Assembly: GCA_043821485.1 (NCBI GenBank)
Contig: JBDRCU010000032.1
Span: 1 to 36,627, forward strand
Direction: 5' to 3'
DNA from: JBDRCU01 sp043821485
GTDB taxonomy: Bacteria > Patescibacteriota > Minisyncoccia > 2-02-FULL-40-12 > IGHO2-01-FULL-4-A
Length of the DNA stretch: 36,627 nt
Within the stretch, counting starts at the first letter, position 1; each line of letters opens with the position of its first letter. Position numbers and translations under genes: made by a program. The notes below the pieces were generated by a model. That model saw nothing but the letters and a program-made list of their open reading frames with translations, was not told the DNA's origin and made no database searches. Shown here in pieces: positions 9,817-16,460 of the stretch.

Positions 9817-10767
9817 ATGCGAAACTTTGAAAGAAATCTAAAAATACTAATAGGTATTGTCACGGCTATCATACTGATAGCCGTGCTTGTAATAATATTA
9901 CCGCATTCGTTCAAAACAGATGGTGCATTTACTATTGAAGAGGGAGAGCCGCTCAAAGAAATAGTAAACAATCTTGATGAATTGGATTTGATAAGAAATA
10001 GATTCATATTTGAATGGTATGTGCGAGTTGCAGGCAAGGCAGGCGATCTTAAGGCAGGCGATTATATTATGCAGGACAAAATTAGCATGAGAGGTCTATT
10101 GAATATGTTGGTGGACGGTAGTGCAGGCGTTAATGATATCCAAGTGACAATTCCGGAAGGTACTAATACTGCAGACATGGATAGGATATTTACAGAATCG
10201 GGACTAATTGAAGAGGGAGGACTATTGGGAGTTGGGGCTGTAGAATATGAAGGAATGTTATTTCCTGATACTTATCGTTTTAATAAAGATGACAGTGTAG
10301 AAGATATAATTGCTAAGATGTTGAGTAATTATGGTACTAAGGTCTATGGGGTGGATGATGATTTGCTTATTGTAGCTTCACTGCTTGAAAAAGAAGTTAG
10401 AACAGATGAAGACATGAGACTTGTTGCTGGTATTATGCAAAAACGCATGGAAATTGGCATGCCATTACAGATTGATGCGACTGTAGCTTATGGAGTATGC
10501 CGTCCGCAAATGGAAGCAGGCAGGTACTGTGATGTCACAAATGTGAATCTTGTTGATAACATTCCTCGGGATTCAGCTTATAATACTTATACACGCAGAG
10601 GTTTTCCAGTCGGCCCAATAGCTAATCCCGGACTTCGTGCTATTGAAGCCGCACGCAATCCAGTAGAGAGTGATTATTTGTTTTATCTGTCTGCAAAAGA
10701 CGGGACTACAATATTCTCCAAGACAGCTCAAGAACACGAGCGTGCCAGAAGTATTTATCTTCGCTGA
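9817..10767 (+). CDS. mltG: Endolytic murein transglycosylase MltG
   Basis: 316 residues, close to the usual size. An N-terminal membrane helix (about 10-30) is followed by a LysM-like/YceG N-domain and the catalytic YceG domain. The segment SLLEKEVRTDEDM (EKE at 191-193) holds the family's catalytic glutamate region. The tail has the conserved YNTY, GFPVGPIANPG and hydrophobic YLFYLSAKDG motifs. MltG cuts nascent glycan strands in peptidoglycan at the outer face of the cytoplasmic membrane and so sets strand length. The start lies 25 bp after the preceding stop, and the next gene starts 24 bp after its TGA stop, so it sits inside an operon. Confidence 0.93.
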   Translation: MRNFERNLKILIGIVTAIILIAVLVIILPHSFKTDGAFTIEEGEPLKEIVNNLDELDLIRNRFIFEWYVRVAGKAGDLKAGDYIMQDKISMRGLLNMLVDGSAGVNDIQVTIPEGTNTADMDRIFTESGLIEEGGLLGVGAVEYEGMLFPDTYRFNKDDSVEDIIAKMLSNYGTKVYGVDDDLLIVASLLEKEVRTDEDMRLVAGIMQKRMEIGMPLQIDATVAYGVCRPQMEAGRYCDVTNVNLVDNIPRDSAYNTYTRRGFPVGPIANPGLRAIEAARNPVESDYLFYLSAKDGTTIFSKTAQEHERARSIYLR

Positions 10768-10791
10768 CAATAGATAATCTCAAAATCAATC

Positions 10792-11505
10792 ATGCTTGAT
10801 GCAACTCAAAATCTAGCAGTTACATTATTTCCTTCTTTTGAAAATGTAAATAACTTTGCTGAATTTATAAAAGCAATTTATGGTTTTGCTGTTTTAATAG
10901 TTGCGATAGCAGTGTTTATACAGCTCTTACGCGCAGGATGGGGTCTTCTCATTTCTGCTGGAAACAGTTCAAAAATCGGAGAAGCCAGACAAATGATGAC
11001 AAATGCAATTGCAGGGGCAATAATATTGCTTTCTGCTGTATTGATTTTAAATATTATTAATCCAGATTTGGTGAACTTGCAGGATCCGGATCTAACGGAT
11101 CTAAATACTCCTCCAAGAACTACACTATTGCCTAGTCCTACGGCAACTCCAATAGCGAAAACAGCGGATGTTATTGATGCACTTAAGGCAAAGGGGATTG
11201 AACCTCCTATCTCGGGAAATATCATCGCATTGCAAGAGTATGTTATTGAGGATTTGGGTTTTATAAAAAGTGCATGTGAGCAAAATTATTCTTCTGGAGA
11301 TTGTCATATAGAAATTTTGAGTATGGAGTCTCTGGGGGGTGGTTCTATGGGGGCTAGACTTAATGTAGAGGTTGGAGATGAGATTATAGATACAATAGGT
11401 GATCTAAAAGAACAAGTAGGAACATTAAGTTGGAAAGATTCTTCTACTGAGGCTGAATATGAAATGGGATTGAGGCCAAGACGTATAATTTATCCAGCTA
11501 TTTAA
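10792..11505 (+). CDS. VirB2/TrbC pilin-like two-helix membrane protein with C-terminal extension
   Basis: 237 residues. Two hydrophobic helices (about 27-47 and 71-90) are linked by a short polar turn (GNSSKIGEARQMMTNA) and followed by NIINPDL. This layout is typical of the VirB2/TrbC-type pilin-like proteins common in Patescibacteria. After a Pro/Thr-rich linker (about 98-120) comes a soluble domain of about 115 residues that I do not recognise, with two Cys in its middle (ACEQNYSSGDC) that could form a disulphide. It is probably cotranscribed with mltG; a lytic transglycosylase beside a pilin fits an envelope-spanning apparatus. Pilin identity rests on topology and the helix-turn motif only. 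Confidence 0.6.
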   Translation: MLDATQNLAVTLFPSFENVNNFAEFIKAIYGFAVLIVAIAVFIQLLRAGWGLLISAGNSSKIGEARQMMTNAIAGAIILLSAVLILNIINPDLVNLQDPDLTDLNTPPRTTLLPSPTATPIAKTADVIDALKAKGIEPPISGNIIALQEYVIEDLGFIKSACEQNYSSGDCHIEILSMESLGGGSMGARLNVEVGDEIIDTIGDLKEQVGTLSWKDSSTEAEYEMGLRPRRIIYPAI

Positions 11506-11507
11506 TT

Positions 11508-11535
11508 TTGACTGTCTGGTTTGACTGTTTATATA
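11508..11535 (+). promoter_or_regulatory. Putative promoter of the rplJ-rplL operon
   Basis: TTGACT (11508-11513), a 16-nt spacer, then TATATA (11530-11535). A second TTGACT starts at 11521. Either would place the transcription start just before the L10 leader RNA. Confidence 0.4.
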
Positions 11536-11544
11536 TGTGTGTGC

Positions 11545-11687
11545 TAGTCTATTACTACCGTAGACAAGGGGCGTTTTCAGGGGAACCTGTATATAAGACC
11601 CCTCGAGGTGTGATAGATCGCTAATATATTCAATATATTATTGCGCGATCTGGTCTGATGTCATACTACTGCGGAAGCAGTTTTTTT
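11545..11687 (+). promoter_or_regulatory. Ribosomal protein L10 leader RNA
   Basis: Contains the hallmark CCGTAGACAAGGGG (from 11558) and CCCCTCGAGGTG (from 11599), the two sides of the kink-turn stem bound by L10(L12)4 in the known leader family. GGGG (11568-11571) pairs with CCCC (11599-11602), enclosing a small CAGG-GGAA-CCTG hairpin. Downstream a long hairpin (AGATCGC 11615-11621 with GCGATCT 11645-11651, AT-rich inner stem) precedes an attenuator. Excess L10/L12 is expected to bind and lower expression of its own operon. Confidence 0.8.
11668..11687 (+). terminator. Attenuator of the L10 leader
   Basis: ACTGC-GGAA-GCAGT stem-loop followed directly by a T run. It lies between the L10-binding part and the rplJ start, as in known L10 leaders. 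Confidence 0.65.
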
Positions 11688-11705
11688 GTTTCAAATAGAA
11701 ACGAA

Positions 11706-12239
11706 ATGAAATCAAAATCACAAAAGCAAGCAAGTCTTGGTGAATATAAGGATAAGCTTGCTAAATCAAAAATTACCATATTCACAGCATTTGCATCACA
11801 AGATGGAGCAGGTCTTGGCGTGGGTCCTATGCAGGAGCTTCGTAAAAAGCTTCGCGAGGATGATGCTGAATATGTTGTAGAGAAGAAACGAATTATTTCC
11901 AAAATACTCAAAGACCAGAAGAAAGACATAGATGTATCAGCCTATGAAGGGTCTTTGGGAACTATCTTTGGATATGGAGATCAGGTAGCGCCTGCTAGAG
12001 ATGTTTATGAATTCTCAAAGACTAATCCATCTGTGAAACTTTACGGAGGATTGTTCGACGGAGAGTATATAGACGAAGAGAAGGTTATGACTCTCGCAAA
12101 GCTTCCAGGAAGAGATGCATTGATCGGACAGTTCGCGTATATGACAGCTTTTCCGATAAGAGGGTTGGTAGCGGTCTTGCAGGCAAATATACGAAATCTG
12201 GCAGTCGTACTTAGCCAGGTAGCTCAAAATAAAGCTTAA
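11706..12239 (+). CDS. rplJ: Ribosomal protein uL10
   Basis: 177 residues from the ATG at 11706. A longer frame begins at 11658, but that start lies inside the leader's attenuator hairpin and adds 16 residues unlike L10, so the internal ATG (MKSKSQKQASL) is preferred. The body shows the L10 pattern: an N-terminal RNA-binding alpha/beta region (SKITIFTAF, then ELRKKLRED and YVVEKKRIISK), the GTIFGYGDQVAPARDVYEF stretch, and the C-terminal helix (FPIRGLVAVLQANIRNLAVVLSQVA) that recruits L7/L12 dimers to the ribosomal stalk. It is followed 13 bp later by rplL and controlled by the upstream leader. Confidence 0.9.
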   Translation: MKSKSQKQASLGEYKDKLAKSKITIFTAFASQDGAGLGVGPMQELRKKLREDDAEYVVEKKRIISKILKDQKKDIDVSAYEGSLGTIFGYGDQVAPARDVYEFSKTNPSVKLYGGLFDGEYIDEEKVMTLAKLPGRDALIGQFAYMTAFPIRGLVAVLQANIRNLAVVLSQVAQNKA

Positions 12240-12252
12240 TAATTAAACTAAC

Positions 12253-12627
12253 ATGGCAAAAATAGAAGACATTTTAAAGCAGGTTGAAGAGATGTCAGTT
12301 CTGGAGCTATCAGAACTGGTTAAGGCTCTTGAAGAGAAGTTCGGCGTATCTGCAGCAGCAATGACTGCAGCCCCTGCAGCTACCGCTGAAGCCGGTGGAG
12401 CAGAAGTAGAAGAGAAGGATTCATTCAATGTATTCCTTAAATCTGCAGGAGAACAAAAGATAGCAGTAATTAAGGTGGTTCGTGAAGCAACAGGAAAGGG
12501 ACTTAAAGAGTCTAAGGATCTTGTTGATGGAGCACCGGGAATGATTAAAGAGGGTCTGAAGAAAGAAGAGGCTGAAGAATTAAAGAAGAAGTTCCAGGAA
12601 GCTGGAGCAGACGTAGAACTTCAGTAA
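12253..12627 (+). CDS. rplL: Ribosomal protein bL12 (L7/L12)
   Basis: 124 residues, the normal length. The N-terminal dimerisation helices (KIEDILKQVEEMSVLELSELV) are followed by an Ala/Pro-rich hinge (about 35-55) and the C-terminal domain that contacts translation factors (AVIKVVREATGKGLKESKDLV). It forms the flexible stalk of the 50S subunit with L10 and is the last gene of the leader-controlled operon. Its stop lies 4 bp before a strong bidirectional terminator. Confidence 0.97.
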   Translation: MAKIEDILKQVEEMSVLELSELVKALEEKFGVSAAAMTAAPAATAEAGGAEVEEKDSFNVFLKSAGEQKIAVIKVVREATGKGLKESKDLVDGAPGMIKEGLKKEEAEELKKKFQEAGADVELQ

Positions 12628-12631
12628 ATTT

Positions 12632-12674
12632 CTCTAATCAAAAACTCCGCTATCAGCGGAGTTTTTGATTAGAG
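12632..12674. terminator. Bidirectional intrinsic terminator
   Basis: CTCTAATCAAAAACTCCGC and its exact reverse complement flank a 5-nt loop, giving a perfect 19-bp stem with A/T tracts on both sides. It separates converging rplL (plus) and the membrane protein on the minus strand. Confidence 0.93.
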
Positions 12675-12692
12675 ATTAAAGCTATAAGATTA

Positions 12693-14753
12693 TTATCGTC
12701 CAATCGTCCAGATATCGCTTCCGGAAAGTATCCATATTGTTCCATCTAGATCAAATGCTACGTCATCTGCTGGTCCGTCTGCATTTATTTTATAAGTTTT
12801 GACAAGAGAGCCGTCTTCTTTATTAAGTACAAATAATCTTGATAATCCTTTCTCGAATATATAGAGATATTCAGCGTCTTTAAGCGTGTGTATTGTTGCT
12901 TCATTCGAAAGCACTAGATCAAGATTGAATTCGTCTTCTTTCTCACCCTTGAAATATTTAAATATTCTACCGTCATTGGTAAGTGCAAAGACATCTCCGT
13001 CAACTGTAATGCTTTGGATGGTTCCAGTCTGCTCGCTGTCGAGCCAGCGTGTAAAGGTCTCTTCTCCTGTATTTGCATCAGCATAGCGGTATATGCCATT
13101 GTTGATTACAAGATATAGGTTGTCTGCATAGAGCGTTGCATCTGTAATGTTTTGTGTATCAGGTATCGTATCCAAAGTGAATAATCCGAAGTTTTCAGTC
13201 TCGAGATTGTATACTGCAAACCTATTATCATCAGTATATGAAGAAAGGCGGATATCAGTTGAGAACATTGTTAGAGGTTTGGCGGGGGATATATCGAAGC
13301 TATTGAGTGATTTAGTTGATTCCTCGTCTATGCGAAACATTTCACCTGTATTTATTATAGCATAAGGCATACCCTCGATTACTGTCAATTTACTAAGTAT
13401 AAGAGACGTATCAGTGTTTTTGTAAAATATACTTGGAGCATCTGTGCTTACCTTATCTACATCATCAAGTTTAGAAGAGATATCAGTTCTTAGTACCTCA
13501 ACATCGTCGTCTTCTAGTATTCCATCTATATACCCAAGTGCTGCAAGTAGATTACCGCGAGCTGCCTTTTGGTTATTTTGATTAAGATTATCTTCTGCTA
13601 ATTGATATTCTTGCTGGGCATTATTGTAGGCTGTCTTAGTCTCATCAGGCGTTCTATCACGAAGAGCAATTATCAATACCAGCGGAATTATTATAATCAA
13701 AGCTATAACAACAAAGCCTCTAACACGGTTTTGCAGTCTTCGTCCGCTTACTGATGTAAGGCTACGCATCTTGCTTCCTATGGAAGATATCATATTTGAC
13801 CTCTTTCCAACTGCTAATTCAGCAGACATAACTTCTGGATTCCCTTGATGAGATACTTCAACTGCTACGTCTTCCTCATCTTCATCATCCTCGTCAATCG
13901 AAATAGATGTTGAACCTCTTTCTTTGTCCTCATCTGATTCTTTATCATCATTTTCTTCATTCTTATCGGATTGGTCAGAGACAGATGCAAGACCTATTGC
14001 ATGTTTGGCTTGTAAACCATACACCATCTTTTTCCCTTCTTCAGTATATGAAGGAGCTCCGACTGGTATCTCTTTAATTTCTTGAATATCGATATATACT
14101 CCACAACAAACGAAATCTTTTGTCTTTTCAGAAATCTCTTTTATCGCATCAACGAATTTTTCTTTATCTTCATTTACAAAAATATTATTCAATTTCTTCT
14201 CTCTTGATGTAAGAGCTCTGACAGGAAAGTAAGCGAATAGTTTGTCCCCTGATTCAAGCTTTCCAGAGATAATATTTGAAAACTGTTGTTCGCTCTTCTC
14301 TGATTTTTCAAATAATTCAATATTATTCAATACATCAATATATTCATCATCTCGCGCAAGGCCTACTTTGAATTTACCAAGTTTAGAAATGTAAACATTC
14401 TCTCCTGATGTTGCAAGTAAACCAACATTCAAAGAAAATTCCTTATTCTTAAAAAAATCTTCTAATACCTCATTGAGTTTCTTCAGTGTTGATTGAAATG
14501 CTTTTTTGGGATCCTGAAGTTTTACTGAATATTCAGAATAATACTCACGCTTAGCAAGAGAGGATAGAAGGCTTAAAATATATGACAAGTCTTCCTTCTC
14601 ATCATATTTGATATGAGTGACAATAAAAAGCGAGCCTAAACTTTTTTCCTGTACGCTTGTTCCTTCATAGGAAAATACGTCGAAATATGTATTTGGCTCG
14701 TCGGTCTTCAGGACGACCTCGCTGAAGCTTGGTTTTAGGGTAATTTTTTGCAT
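12693..14753 (-). CDS. Membrane protein: degenerate PP2C-like domain, one helix, propeller-like C-terminus
   Basis: 686 residues from the ATG at 14753; a TTG 21 nt upstream is also in frame but less likely. Residues 1 to about 240 have the rhythm of a PPM/PP2C phosphatase (GSLFIVTHI, then NVGLLATSGENVYISKLGKFKVG). The metal-binding Asp of the usual ADG and GDSR motifs is absent, so a pseudo-phosphatase is suggested. An acidic low-complexity linker (DEDDEDEED) precedes a single transmembrane helix at about 350-370. After it come a Gln/Asn-rich helical stretch and about 260 residues of repeated beta segments (for example GDVFALTNDGRIFKY, FDLDGTIWILSGSDIWTI) that look like a propeller. The N-terminus is probably cytoplasmic and the propeller external. 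No known gene name applies. Confidence 0.7.
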   Translation of the reverse strand: MQKITLKPSFSEVVLKTDEPNTYFDVFSYEGTSVQEKSLGSLFIVTHIKYDEKEDLSYILSLLSSLAKREYYSEYSVKLQDPKKAFQSTLKKLNEVLEDFFKNKEFSLNVGLLATSGENVYISKLGKFKVGLARDDEYIDVLNNIELFEKSEKSEQQFSNIISGKLESGDKLFAYFPVRALTSREKKLNNIFVNEDKEKFVDAIKEISEKTKDFVCCGVYIDIQEIKEIPVGAPSYTEEGKKMVYGLQAKHAIGLASVSDQSDKNEENDDKESDEDKERGSTSISIDEDDEDEEDVAVEVSHQGNPEVMSAELAVGKRSNMISSIGSKMRSLTSVSGRRLQNRVRGFVVIALIIIIPLVLIIALRDRTPDETKTAYNNAQQEYQLAEDNLNQNNQKAARGNLLAALGYIDGILEDDDVEVLRTDISSKLDDVDKVSTDAPSIFYKNTDTSLILSKLTVIEGMPYAIINTGEMFRIDEESTKSLNSFDISPAKPLTMFSTDIRLSSYTDDNRFAVYNLETENFGLFTLDTIPDTQNITDATLYADNLYLVINNGIYRYADANTGEETFTRWLDSEQTGTIQSITVDGDVFALTNDGRIFKYFKGEKEDEFNLDLVLSNEATIHTLKDAEYLYIFEKGLSRLFVLNKEDGSLVKTYKINADGPADDVAFDLDGTIWILSGSDIWTIGR

Positions 14754-14848
14754 ACTCTTTTGGGGGTAAGTCAAGGTTGATCCAGACCCAGTCTGTGCTA
14801 TTTTCTGAGTAGACCTACGTGTATATATTCTAATCTTACCTTAATATC

Positions 14849-15040
14849 ATGTCAAAACAAGTGTTGGAAACTCTATTCGAATCTAGGGTCAGAGTCAAGC
14901 TCCTAAAATTTCTATTTCGTAATATGGGGGGTAGTTTTAATTCTGCAGAAGTTGCCCGTCACACGCAGGAGCCAGCAAGTGCTGTGAGGCGTGAGCTGGG
15001 GAAGTTCAAAGAAATAGGTTTGATCAAGCTTGTTAAATAG
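14849..15040 (+). CDS. Winged-helix DNA-binding protein (stand-alone wHTH)
   Basis: 63 residues, almost entirely a winged-helix domain: RVKLLKFLFRN, SFNSAEVARHTQEPASAVRRELGKFKEIGLIK. The pattern matches the N-terminal DNA-binding part of a regulator common in Patescibacteria that also carries a C-terminal nucleotidyltransferase-like domain. Here the frame stops just after the wing, and the rest appears in the next gene 5 bp downstream in another frame. DNA binding is likely; the targets are unknown. Confidence 0.75.
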   Translation: MSKQVLETLFESRVRVKLLKFLFRNMGGSFNSAEVARHTQEPASAVRRELGKFKEIGLIKLVK

Positions 15041-15045
15041 ATAAT

Positions 15046-15666
15046 ATGGCTAAGAGAAAAGCAAAAAAGAAAGTCAGAAGAAAAATGAAGAAAACAGTAC
15101 GAAGAAAATCTGTTCGCAAGAAGCCTGTTCGTAAAAGGGTTATTCGCAGAAAAGTTGTACGAAAAAAGAAAACCAGGATTGTCAAAAAACGCCGTAAGAA
15201 AATTGTACGCAGAAAATCAGCCAGAAGAAAGCCTAGAAAAATTGTGAAAAAGAAAACTCATACAATCGAAAAAAAGCCAAGATATCAAATTAACCCTGAT
15301 TTTGAATTTTTCTATGAATTAAGAGACCTTGTACTGAAATCATCTCCAGCAGAGAAATCAAAAATGCTTGAAAATATTAATAAGCTAGGCAAGATTAAAG
15401 CCGCTATAATTTCAGGCATATTTTTGGACAAAGAAAGCGAAGATCCATTGGCAACAGATTTATTGATAGTTTGCGATGATATAGATCGTAGAAAGCTTAG
15501 AGTTTTCCTTAGAGCTCTTGAAGCAGAGGTAGGCAAAGAGATTAAATTTGCTACTATGGATAAAGATGAGTTTATGTACCGTCTTAATATGTTCGATCGT
15601 TTTGTGAGGGTATTGCTTGAAGGCCCTCATGAGAAATTAGTAGATAAACTCAATATAGAGCTATAG
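15046..15666 (+). CDS. Lys/Arg-rich N-terminus fused to nucleotidyltransferase-like domain
   Basis: 206 residues. The first 80 or so are extremely basic, with repeated KKxVRRK-type blocks like histone H1 or HU tails. Residues from about 84 (YQINPDFEFFYELRDLVLKS) form a domain resembling the C-terminal half of Patescibacteria wHTH/nucleotidyltransferase regulators (GIFLDKE, DLLIVCDDI, LRALEAEVGKEIKFATM, RFVRVLLEGPHEKL). No catalytic DxD or GSxxxG pair is visible, so the domain probably binds rather than transfers. Together with the gene 5 bp upstream it would make a complete two-protein regulator. The basic arm suggests nonspecific nucleic-acid binding. Confidence 0.7.
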   Translation: MAKRKAKKKVRRKMKKTVRRKSVRKKPVRKRVIRRKVVRKKKTRIVKKRRKKIVRRKSARRKPRKIVKKKTHTIEKKPRYQINPDFEFFYELRDLVLKSSPAEKSKMLENINKLGKIKAAIISGIFLDKESEDPLATDLLIVCDDIDRRKLRVFLRALEAEVGKEIKFATMDKDEFMYRLNMFDRFVRVLLEGPHEKLVDKLNIEL

Positions 15667-15685
15667 CTTAACTTCGTTAGCTCGC

Positions 15686-15759
15686 GCACCCTTAGCTCAG
15701 CTGGTTAGAGCGCTGCATTCACATTGCAGAGGCCGATGGTTCGAGTCCATCAGGGTGCA
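15686..15759 (+). tRNA. tRNA-Val (anticodon CAC)
   Basis: Full cloverleaf: acceptor GCACCCT/AGGGTGC, D arm GCTC/GAGC, anticodon stem CTGCA/TGCAG with loop TTCACAT (anticodon CAC), T arm GATGG/CCATC with TTCGAGT. The discriminator is A. The CCA end is not encoded. Confidence 0.95.
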
Positions 15760-15826
15760 CAAATCACCATAAAGGCTGTTTTTTATTTGTATCTAACTTC
15801 TGGTGGGAGTTGTCCACTTATCCACA

Positions 15827-15856
15827 TTGCATTATGCGGGGGTATTGCTATATAAT
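15827..15856 (+). promoter_or_regulatory. Putative promoter of the mraZ cluster
   Basis: Perfect TATAAT at 15851-15856, 18 nt after a weak -35 (TTGCAT, 15827-15832). The start would be near 15863, giving a leader of about 160 nt. Confidence 0.5.
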
Positions 15857-15875
15857 TGGGTCAGAGTGTGAAGAA

Positions 15876-15912
15876 GTGGAAAGGAGTGGATAATTCAGGG
15901 GATAGCTGTGGA
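15876..15912. promoter_or_regulatory. Candidate MraZ operator (10-bp-phased GTGGA repeats)
   Basis: GTGGA (15876), GTGGA (15886), GGGGA (15898), GTGGA (15908): two pairs, each with exact 10-bp spacing. The Escherichia coli MraZ protein binds TGGGN repeats separated by 5 nt, the same phasing. The repeats lie just after the predicted start site, as expected for autorepression. The last two GTGGA units overlap DnaA-like boxes. Confidence 0.45.
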
Positions 15913-15926
15913 TAACTAAAGAACGC

Positions 15927-16016
15927 ACTCTCTATTCATAACCGGAGGAAACAATTGAAAATAAAGGCTAACCCGCCAACTTTTCACATAATTCCACCCG
16001 GTTATGAGTAGAGGGT
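15927..16016 (+). promoter_or_regulatory. mraZ leader hairpin that would hide the ribosome-binding site
   Basis: Arms 15927-15945 and 15998-16016 pair over 19 bp, with two G-U wobbles and no mismatch; the loop is 52 nt. The 3' arm contains AGAGGGT (16010-16016), the only Shine-Dalgarno candidate for mraZ, 9 nt before its ATG. The fold therefore predicts low mraZ initiation unless the stem is opened. Confidence 0.6.
15955..16011 (+). CDS. Possible mraZ leader peptide (18 codons)
   Basis: A TTG start 6 nt after a strong GGAGG (15944-15948) opens the frame MKIKANPPTFHIIPPGYE, ending in TAG at 16009-16011. It runs from the hairpin's 5' edge across the loop into the 3' arm, stopping on the mraZ ribosome-binding site. 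It has two Pro-Pro pairs, one of them PPG, a typical strong stall motif. Ribosomes on this frame would open the stem; stalling at the PP codons would decide how far. Speculative: the start is TTG and no homologues can be checked here. Confidence 0.3.
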   Translation: MKIKANPPTFHIIPPGYE

Positions 16017-16025
16017 CTATAAACA

Positions 16026-16460
16026 ATGCTGATAGGCGAATACAAGCACAATATTGATAATAAGAAGAGATTATCTGTTCCATCAAAATTGCGCAAAGAT
16101 ACAGGGGATAAAGTAGTAATCACAAGGGGGTTAGATAATTGTCTATTTCTTTTTCCAATGAAGGAGTGGGAACAATTAGCCGAGAAGTTGAGTAAGCTCC
16201 CAATGGGTCAGCAAGACACGCGAGCATTTGTCAGATTACTTTTATCAGGTGCATCGGAAGTAGAGCTTGATCAACTTGGTCGAGTTCTCATTCCGGATTA
16301 TCTGAAAGGTTATGCAAAACTCGATAAGAAAGTAGTAATCGCAGGTTTATTTAATAGATTAGAGATATGGGATGAGAAAACATGGGAGGGATACAAAGGA
16401 AACATGGAGAAACAGAATGACAGAATTGCTGAAAGACTGGGAGAGTTAGGAGTCATATGA
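16026..16460 (+). CDS. mraZ: Transcriptional regulator MraZ
   Basis: 144 residues, the normal length. Two SpoVT/AbrB-like swapped-hairpin modules: residues 3-45 (GEYKHNIDNKKRLSVPSKLR, GLDNCLFLFP) and about 75-130 (ASEVELDQLGRVLIPDYL, NRLEIWDEKTWEGY). Each has the family's R-x-x-x-P pattern. MraZ forms a ring that binds phased DNA repeats upstream of the division/wall cluster and represses it. This is the first gene of mraZ-rsmH-ftsL-like-ftsI-murF; its 3' end overlaps rsmH by 4 bp. Regulation probably combines the phased repeats and leader hairpin upstream. Confidence 0.96.
   Translation: MLIGEYKHNIDNKKRLSVPSKLRKDTGDKVVITRGLDNCLFLFPMKEWEQLAEKLSKLPMGQQDTRAFVRLLLSGASEVELDQLGRVLIPDYLKGYAKLDKKVVIAGLFNRLEIWDEKTWEGYKGNMEKQNDRIAERLGELGVI

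Larger units (their letters stand above)
15810..15915. other. DnaA-box cluster
   Basis: Two exact TTATCCACA boxes: 15818-15826 on plus and 15907-15915 on minus (TGTGGATAA). Near matches are TTGTCCACT at 15810-15818 and AGTGGATAA at 15885-15893. Two exact boxes within 100 bp are unlikely by chance. They may be a DnaA-responsive control site for the division cluster or part of an origin. Confidence 0.55.

Noticed and set aside
14848..15046. Programmed frameshift joining the wHTH and nucleotidyltransferase-like genes
   Set aside because: No slippery sequence is seen near the junction, and a TAA blocks the downstream frame at 15034; a bicistronic reading with its own ATG is simpler.
15810..15915. 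Firm call of a replication origin
   Set aside because: Only two exact boxes, no clear AT-rich unwinding region or neighbouring dnaA; kept as a DnaA-box cluster only.
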